From contig JAUPFV010000005.1 of assembly GCA_036936605.1 (NCBI GenBank), positions 158,225,195-158,289,194 of the forward strand: a stretch of DNA of 64,000 nt. Direction: 5' to 3'. Position numbers and translations under genes: made by a program. The first letter of the stretch is position 1; the number at the start of each line of letters is the position of its first letter. Origin of the DNA: Limnanthes douglasii subsp. nivea (lineage: Eukaryota; Streptophyta; Magnoliopsida; Brassicales; Limnanthaceae). This document shows positions 57,239-64,000 of the stretch, in pieces. A model generated the notes under the pieces. That model was not told the origin of the DNA. It searched no databases and worked only from the letters and a program-made list of their open reading frames with translations.

Positions 57239-57643
57239 TGATGAGTCTGAATATTGCTACCTCTCCGGACGGGGATAGTTCGGACTAAGATCACCAGACC
57301 GGACAGGGTAGTTCGAACACCTTACTCATTGGACTGTTCGAACAAGGACTAAAGTACTTAAAAACCTAAACACTTATTGACTAAGCTGCTTGCTCTCCTA
57401 CTAAGAGCTCATGGGTCCTTGAACATGACCCAGGTCCGTTAAACATGACCCGAAAGCCCATAAAGTCCAATTACAAAGGTATAAATACCCAACCACTCGC
57501 ATTAAATATGGGTAATGAAAATTAAATACAATTAGGCTGCTTAATTCTCCCTCTACTCTCTACTCGAACATTAAATATGTGCATACCTCCACAAACTCTC
57601 AACAAATTACAAATTTACCCTCAAACGAAAATTAACCTCACCA
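57239..57643 (+). repeat. El8 5' LTR and PBS
   Basis: 405 bp, TGATGAGTCTGA to CTCACCA. TATAAATA at 57480-57487. The PBS TGGCGACCACAGTGGGA starts at 57647 after a 3-bp spacer. The left flank is AATTG (57234-57238). The E-type 34-bp internal repeats are absent. Confidence 0.93.
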
Positions 57644-57715
57644 AATTGGCGACCACAGTGGGATAAGAAGGTGCCTGAATCAAGCATTCGAAACCAGCAA
57701 GAAAAGTCAATCCGA

Positions 57716-60054
57716 ATGAATCCGGACGCCCCAGAAGTACCACCAGCTTTGCTTGAACTGGTGGGTGAAAACGATGAATACACCATCAAAGAGTGTGATA
57801 GATTAAAGGGCGAGATAGAAGCTCTGAGGGTAGAAAATGCTAAGATGGGCATGAAATAAAAATCAAAAGCATCAGTTGCTCATCATACCGATAACCCTAG
57901 AGAGCATGAGCCTGCAAAGACTCATGTAAGTACCAAAAAGACTCATGTCAGCTCCAAAAAGTCTCACCGGTCTAAGCCAGTGGAGAATTCTGACTCAGAC
58001 TCAGAGTCTTCTGATAGCTCCTCGGATGAGGAAGGAGTTGAAGAGTCCTTGTCCCTTAGCAGTGATGAGGGCCGAACTAAAAATAAGCAAAAGTTGATAA
58101 AAAAATATTCAAGAAAAAGGGATAGACATGGGAAATTGAAGAAGAATATTGGCAAAGGGTCATCTCACAGCCGGAGGCATGTAGACCGGATGCTGATGGA
58201 CCCTTTTGCCTTCCACGATGAACCAGGTATCTTTGCAACTCCCAATGAGGATACTGTGTTTAGTCGTGGTCGGAATTGGAGACAATCTCCATTATCTTCC
58301 AAGATTCTGTCCGGAAACCTCCCTAAGAGGTTTGATAACACTAAAATGGAAAAGTACGATGGCAGTACTGATCCGGACAACCATTTGGAGCAATTTAAAA
58401 ACTTCATGATGAACTTTGATGATGACAACAAGCTACTTTGTAGAGCGTTTTCCCAATCCTTTACGGGGAGTGCTCTAAAATGGTATAACAGCCTACAAGG
58501 CTGCATTAGGAATTTTGATACCTTTTGGGTGGCCTTTCGAAGGCGGTTTGTTGGGAGTAAAGAGTTGAAGGGAAACAGGGACACAATAATCCATTGTGCC
58601 CAAGAACCGAACGAATCATTGAAAGAATACATAAGTCGTTTTTTGTAAACACCAAGAATGGGTTGGCTGATTGCTTCGAGCAAGTAGTAATAGCATCCTT
58701 GAGACATGGCTTAAACCCTGGTAATTTGGCTGATTCGGTGACCAGAAAGAAAGCCATGACTTGGGGAGGTTTGCTGAATCAGGTTGGAAAACAGATTAAC
58801 GTTGATGAAACAAAGAAAACTAGGGTGCACAGGCAGGTGAGGTCTGCCCCGGTTGCACCAAACCCCAATTAGAATCAGTCCGGGAACAAGGCAAAGGAGA
58901 CCGGACAGGGGCATAGCAGGGCTAAAGCTCAATCTTAGCCAGATGCGCCTGCTCAGAGTCAACATTCCAGAAATAAGAGAGGGCATTGGGTTCAACCGGA
59001 GTGGTTTGCAGAATTGAAAGAAAATGTGGCCATCATTTATGATAAAACAAAGGAAGAGGTACACTATAGAAGACCGGCTGCACTGCAATCTCCTAGAGAA
59101 CATCGTAATAACTCTTTCTTCCAGTATCACAATGATACTGGCCATACCACCAATGATTGTATAGCCTTGAAACAACAAGTTCAGAACTTCATTGAAAGGG
59201 GAAAGCTGGGGGCATATGTCAAAAGAATAGGAGGTAATAGGCCTGACAATACTCACCGGGTTGGTCCAAGCAATGCTGCTCCTGAGGGAGCTATGGTTAT
59301 AATCGAAAGGTTTGATGTGGAATCAGAATACTTGGATCCGGATCCAACTCGAAATAGAGTGGGTGCCATTGAGGAATGTTCTAGAACAGTCTCCGGGCTC
59401 ATTAAGTTTTTTGAGTCACTTATAATTTTCGGAGGGGATACTATGACAGCTCCTACTACTTCTTCGAGGAAGAGGCGCGTTTATACTTTACGTACCCAGC
59501 TAGAAGGAGGCATGACCTCCTATCAATCGCAAATTCCATTTCCCTTCATTGTTTTCAATGAAGATGACTTAAGGGATATAGCTGGCCCTCATGAAGATGA
59601 TGTTGTCATAGGAGCATCCATTGGGGGAAATGACATAAGACGAATCTTGGTGGATACTGGAAGCTCAGCCAATATCCTCTTCTTAACCACTTACAAGAAA
59701 ATGAAAAATCCAGCCGTACTTGAGCGCTCGCACAGATCAATTGTGGGCTTTACTGGCAGCTCAGCCGATGTGATCGGGGAGTTCAAAGAGGAAGTTTTGT
59801 TGGGCAAGGGCCCTTTCAAGAAGATGGTCATGATACTTTTTATTGTGGTAGATTGACCCACTTGCTATAATGCTATTTTAGGGAGGTCTTGGCTCTCTAG
59901 GATGCATGCAGTGGCTTTGACAGTCCACCAATGTTTGAAATATGCTGTTCAAGGACAAGTGGGAGTTGTCCGAAGCAGTCAAAAGATTGCAAGAGAATGT
60001 TATGCTACAACCCTGGCTCCCCGGACGTTGGGGACAGTTTGTATCGACGAGCAA
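57716..60054 (+). pseudogene. El8 gag-protease, decayed
   Basis: ATG at 57716 (MNPDAPEVPPALLELVGEND). TAA at 57857-57859 ends the first piece. The gag core (57980-58648) contains NHLEQFKNFMMNFDDDNKL and CRAFSQSFTGSALKWYNSL. Two extra T near 58640 shift the frame. TAG codons lie at 58870 and near 58936 in the linker. The open part 59014-59856 has the zinc-knuckle-like CQYH counterpart altered to FQYHNDTGHTTNDC, losing the first Cys, and the protease LVDTGSSANILF. A TGA at 59854 replaces the Cys of VVDCPTC. The frame then continues to the conserved TAG. Confidence 0.9.
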
Positions 60055-60057
60055 TAG
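60055..60057 (+). promoter_or_regulatory. Conserved in-frame stop at protease/RT boundary, El8
   Basis: CAA-TAG-CAG-TTT-GAG-GGG. Protease (from 59014), the TAG and RT (60121 onward) are all in the same reading frame, so the stop is the only barrier at this point. Confidence 0.68.
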
Positions 60058-63000
60058 CAGTTTGAGGGGCTTTCTGGGGGTGAGGGTGAAATTGATGACC
60101 TCAGAGAGACCCCTGGAGTATTGATACCAGTTGAAGAGGTTGAAACACATTCTTTAGAAGAAGGGAAAAGTGTCAAGATAGGGTCTAAAATGCCACCCGA
60201 CCTGAAAAATAAGATGTTAAAGTTTTTGAGAAACCATCAGCATGTTTTTGCTTGGTGCAATGCTGATGTTACTGGGGTTCCAACAGATATTATATCACAT
60301 CACCTATCTATCCGGAGAGACATAGCATCAGTGGTACAAAAGAGAAGGGCTTTTTCCAAGGAAAAGGCTGATGTTATTGTGCAAGAGGTTGACAGGCTCA
60401 CAAAGATGGGGCATATCAAGGAATCTCAATATCCTTTGTGGACTGCCAATCCAGTCTTGGTGAAAAAGAAAAATGGCAAGTGGCGTATGTGCATTGACTT
60501 CACAGATCTCAATAGGGCTTGCCCAAAATATTTGTATCCAGTTCCCCGGATTGACCAGCTAGTAGACTCCACCTCTGGGAATAAGCTACTATCCTTTATG
60601 GATGCTTTCTCCGGATACAATCAGATCCAAGTAGATCCGAAGGATCAGGAGCATACCACATTTGTCATTGACAGGGGTCTTCATTTCTATAAGGTGATGC
60701 CATTTGGGTTGAAAAATGTTGGGGCTACTTATCAGAGATTGGTGAACAAGGCCTTTGTTGATCAAATTGGAAAGAATATGGAGGTATACATCGATGACAT
60801 GATGGTGAAAAGTGTGGATGAGAAATTGCACTTGGCTGACCTCCAAGAAACTTTTACCAACTTGGTAAAAGTGAATTTGAAGTTAAATCCAGAAAAATGT
60901 GTGTTCTGAGTGCAATCCGGGAAGTTCCTAGGTTATATAATAAGTGAGCAAGGGATACTGCCCGATCCAGACCAACTTAATGCTCTATTCCAAATGGAGC
61001 CTCCTCGGAATATTAAAGAAGTACAACGATTGGCGGGGAGGTTAGCTGCTTTAAACCGATTTATCTCAAGGTCATCGGACAAATGCGCCCCGTTTTGTTC
61101 AAACATTGAAGGGTGCAAGCGGATTTGACTGGACCTCACAGTGTGATGAGGCCTTCAATGAGATTAAGAAACATCTGTCCTCCCCCAAAACCTTATTTAA
61201 ACCAATTGATGGAGAGACACTCTTTGTATATTTGGCAGTTTCAAGTTGTGCCATCAGTGCTGTGTTGGTAAGAGAGGTGGATAACTACCCCCATCCCGTA
61301 TACTACATCAGTAAGAGCTTGATAGATGCAGAAAAGCGTTATTTAAAACTCAAAAAATTAGCGCTAGCCCTGGTGATAGCTGCAAGGAAGATGATGCCTT
61401 ATTTCGAGGCTCATCCTATTATCGTCCGGATATCTTTTCCTTTGAAGAATGTTCTCCAAAATGCAGACATTTCAAGTAGAATGACTAAGTGGTCGGTAGA
61501 ATTGGGGGATTTCGATATAGAATTTTCTCCCCGAACAACAGTCAAGGCCCAAGTTGTGGCTGATTTTTTAGTTGAATTCCACTCTGACGGAGATTCGGAG
61601 CAGACTACTGAGATGAAAGACAAAAAGGTCTGGGTCGTCCGAACGGATGGTGGATCCATCACTATGGGATGTGGTGCAGGGTGTTCTTAACCTCTCCATA
61701 TGGTGACAAAATGTACCAGGCTATATGTTTTTCTTTCAGGGCTTCCAATAATGAGTCTGAATACGAAGCAGCTATAGCTAGTTTAAAGTTAGCTTATATA
61801 TGTGGGGCTAAAAGGGTCAAGCTAATGAGTGACTCCCAGCTTCTTATCCACCATGCTCAAGGTCAATCTGAGGCTAAAAAGGAGAAACTAGTGAAGTATT
61901 TACTTCTTCTTAAAAATGAAGCACTCAAGTTTAAAAGCATTGTTTATGAGCATATACCCCGGACAGAGAATGAATTAGCAAATTCATTGGCAACCATAGC
62001 TTACACAGAGTCATATCCATGGATCCATGTAATGGAGAGCCCCTCCATTCAACTTAATGTGGGTAAGGAGGAAGAAATTTTTGAAGTACAGATGAATCAA
62101 CCTCAGGATTGGAGATTTCCTCTCCTGCAGTACCTCTCTGATGGCATCTTGCCTCCGGATAAATTGCTAGCAAGAAAAATGAAACAAAGGCTCGTGGTTT
62201 TATCATACTAAAAGAAAATCTGTATAAAAAGTCTTACAGTAAACCTCTTCTGCGGTGTTTAGGGGATTATGAGTTTCAAGTAGTCCTCTCCGAATTGTAT
62301 GATGGTGAGGGATCAGCTCACTGTGGATTTAGGGCTCTAACAAGGAGAGTTTTATTGGCCGACTACTATTGGCCATCTATCATGCAGGATGCTAAAGAGC
62401 TGGTGAGAAGGTGTGATCAATGCCAGAGATATAGCAATGAAATTCATGTCCCAGCTATCCCTTTAGAGTCCATTTCTGAGCCTATACCTTTTGCTCGATG
62501 GGGGTTGGATTTAGTGGGCCCTCTCCCTATGGCGTCCGGAGGGCGTAGAACTATAATTGTTTATATAGATTACTTTTCGAAGTGGATTGAAGCAGCCCCT
62601 CTGGCAGGAACAACATCAAAAGTTGTCATAAAATTCATTTTATCCAACATCTGTTGCAGATTTGGTGTTCCACAAAAGATAACGACAGACAATGGGCCAC
62701 AGTTCGAAATAGGGAAATGGAGAGTTTATGTGCCTCAAGGGGTATACGACATTGTTTCTCTTCACCTTTCCACCCACAAGCAAATGGTCAGGTTGAAGTG
62801 GCTAACAGAACTATACTGTCCGGTTTAAAGAAGAATCTGGAAGGAGCTGCTGGGAAGTGGCCTAGCTATTTACAAGAGGTCTTCTGGGCCTACCGGACAA
62901 CACCTGGGGCCGCAACACAGGAGTCACCTTTTGCTTTGGTCTATGAGATAGATACAATAGCTCCCATAGAAGCAACTCTCCCATCATTTCGGGTTCACAA

Positions 63001-63343
63001 CTTCTCAGAATGCGCTAACGAAGTAGCAATCAGAGGCCAGCTTGACCTGGTAGAGGAAAGACGAGTCAAAGCTCACCTTAGAGCTGCACACTATCAAGGT
63101 TTGATGAGAAGCAGATTTGCTTCTAGAGTTAAAAGAAGAGATTTCCAGTCGGGGGAAAAGGTATTGAGGAAAGTCTTCTTACACACTAAAGAGAAGTTGC
63201 TCGGCAAACTGGCCCCAACTTGGGAAGGACCTTATATGGTTGTTGAAAGGCTTAAACCTGGAACATATTGGTTAGAAGACAAGGATGGAATAATTTTGAC
63301 CCACCCTTGGAATATTGAACATCTCCGGATTTACTTGGAGTAG
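60058..63343 (+). pseudogene. El8 RT-RNase H-aRNH-integrase, decayed
   Basis: RT is open from 60121 (ESQYPLWTANPVLVKKKNGK, FMDAFSGYNQIQ, MEVYIDDMMVKS) to a TGA at 60907 in place of a Gly codon. Frameshifts follow near 61095, 61685, 62185 and 62705. RNase H (PVYYISKSLIDAEKRYLKLK) is at 61106-61690, aRNH spans 61640-62000 (VRTDGGSITMGCGAG, SNNESEYEAAIASL, SDSQLLIHHAQGQS), and the integrase zinc finger (DGEGSAHCG, CDQCQRY) and catalytic motifs (LDLVGPLPMAS, TTDNGPQF, HPQANGQVEVANR) are at 62295-62830. It ends NIEHLRIYLE-stop at 63341-63343. Confidence 0.9.
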
Positions 63344-63385
63344 CATTTGTGTAAATATTTACTTGTTTAAACATCCATGTAAATA

Positions 63386-63445
63386 TTTGGGGGCATACTC
63401 TTTCCTACCCTGGTGGCACGGGGAGGTTTTAATGATGTGTCCGGG
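63386..63445 (+). other. Conserved post-pol block, El8
   Basis: TTTGGGGGCATACTCTTTCC, then TACCCTGGTGGCACGGGG and AGGTTTTAATGATG. It starts about 43 bp after the pol stop, as in E and El2. Confidence 0.6.
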
Positions 63446-63700
63446 TTTTTTAATAAAATTTGATTCCCTCTTAAAAAATTTCCGAAGTATGCTTACTTTG
63501 TTTTTTGTCACACCATCCGGATTGAAGTAAGAGAATGATGACCACTTAAACATTTGTCATCGGAGAACTTAAACTCTCTCACTTAAGATTGTTCATGAAA
63601 TAACTAAGGGCTATTTAAACACTAGCCACCAAAATTGAAACAAACTATGAAAGGATGCGAGAATTGTGCAAAATAAAAGTATTCATTAAACTAACTTAAA

Positions 63701-63808
63701 TGCATCGGCCTTCCAAGGACTTTTAAATTGTCAAACAGAGCAAAAGATCTATCCGGTCAAATACCAGACACAATAACAAGAAGAATGCATTGGCCTACCA
63801 AGGACTTT
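63701..63808. repeat. Hairpin repeats in the convergent spacer of El8
   Basis: GGCCTTCCAAGGACTTT near 63707 and GGCCTACCAAGGACTTT near 63791 are the E repeats in opposite orientation, 84 bp apart. Stems are slightly decayed. Confidence 0.7.
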
Positions 63809-63846
63809 AGTTTAGATAACATAAAAGTAAAAAGATAATTCATAAT

Positions 63847-64000
63847 TTAAGACTGAGCCTTTGAAGATGGCTTAGCCTCACTTATCTTCTTCTTCCCCTT
63901 GGGATTGTCTTTCTCTTCAGGAGGGCCCTCCCCGGCGTTTTCTTCTGCCTCGTCAGAAGAGGAAGTACTGGAATAGTCATGCAAGTCTCCATCAGCCATG
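63847..64000 (-). CDS. El8 antisense ORF, C-terminus only
   Basis: The minus strand from the window edge reads MADGDLHDYSSTSSSDEAEE, then a Lys-rich stretch and ISEAKPSSKAQS-stop (TAA at 63849-63847). It aligns with the E aORF end (MAEGGRFDFSSASSSDEEEN ... TSEAEPSSKAQS). The visible 50 codons are open. The rest lies to the right of the window. Confidence 0.85.
   Translation of the reverse strand, partial: MADGDLHDYSSTSSSDEAEENAGEGPPEEKDNPKGKKKISEAKPSSKAQS

Larger units (their letters stand above)
57239..64000 (+). mobile_element. El8: Tat-lineage element, 3' end beyond window
   Basis: 5' LTR, PBS, gag-protease, in-frame TAG, RT-RNase H-aRNH-integrase, post-pol block, hairpin repeats and the start of a minus-strand aORF. 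Same family as E but opposite orientation. The 3' LTR would lie several kb to the right. Confidence 0.93.

Overview
The window is plant nuclear DNA, most likely from a flowering plant and probably a eudicot. It is repeat-dense: I find no convincing host protein gene, tRNA or rRNA. At least eight Ty3/gypsy LTR retrotransposons or fragments lie here. All with enough pol left carry the Tat-lineage (Ogre/Retand/Tat) signature: gag, DTG protease, RT with YIDD, RNase H, a second 'archaeal-type' RNase H (aRNH), then an HHCC/DDE integrase. Two L1-type LINEs, a MULE-type MITE, a solo LTR and several local tandem repeats fill the rest. Element names El1-El8 are mine.

Layout. 1-3063: El1 (+), cut by the window edge, with an antisense ORF (aORF, minus) and its 3' LTR. 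3374 to about 9655: El2 (+), 5' LTR and decayed gag-pol, no 3' LTR. About 9990-21741: El4 (minus), whose aORF (plus strand) is split at 11.2-16.3 kb by El3, an LTR-less gag-pol copy closely related to El2 and bordered by a 102-bp direct repeat of the aORF. 21742 to about 25402: El5 (minus), an older Tat family with its own LTR and a duplicated primer-binding site, interrupted by El4. 26880-27139: MITE with a 9-bp target duplication. About 27574-28860: LINE-A (minus). About 30150-33950: LINE-B (minus). 37735-38596: El6 integrase remnant (+). About 39290-46020: El7 (minus), heavily decayed, with an aORF remnant. 46132-56584: E, a complete Tat element (minus) with both LTRs and a TATAT target duplication. 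56634-57052: solo LTR with AATTG duplications. 57239 to the end: El8 (+), 5' LTR, gag-pol and the start of its aORF (minus).

How the parts work together. In E, El1, El4, El7 and El8 a long antisense ORF converges on gag-pol from the 3' side. In El1 and E this ORF has an intron at the same codon and an upstream region sharing a palindromic G-box, a TGACGTCA-type site and a TATA box at matching distances. That is the layout of an independently transcribed gene carried inside the retrotransposon. The spacer where the two genes converge holds hairpin-forming repeats and a conserved block just after the pol stop codon. In six copies the protease and RT frames are separated by one stop codon at the same site (TAG five times, TAA once), followed by CAG or CAC and a YYN codon. 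This resembles a readthrough signal.

All gag-pol copies here are broken by stops or frameshifts. The El1 aORF is open for about 681 codons up to the window edge. Coordinates of junctions and lesions were read by eye; no alignment or database search was run.
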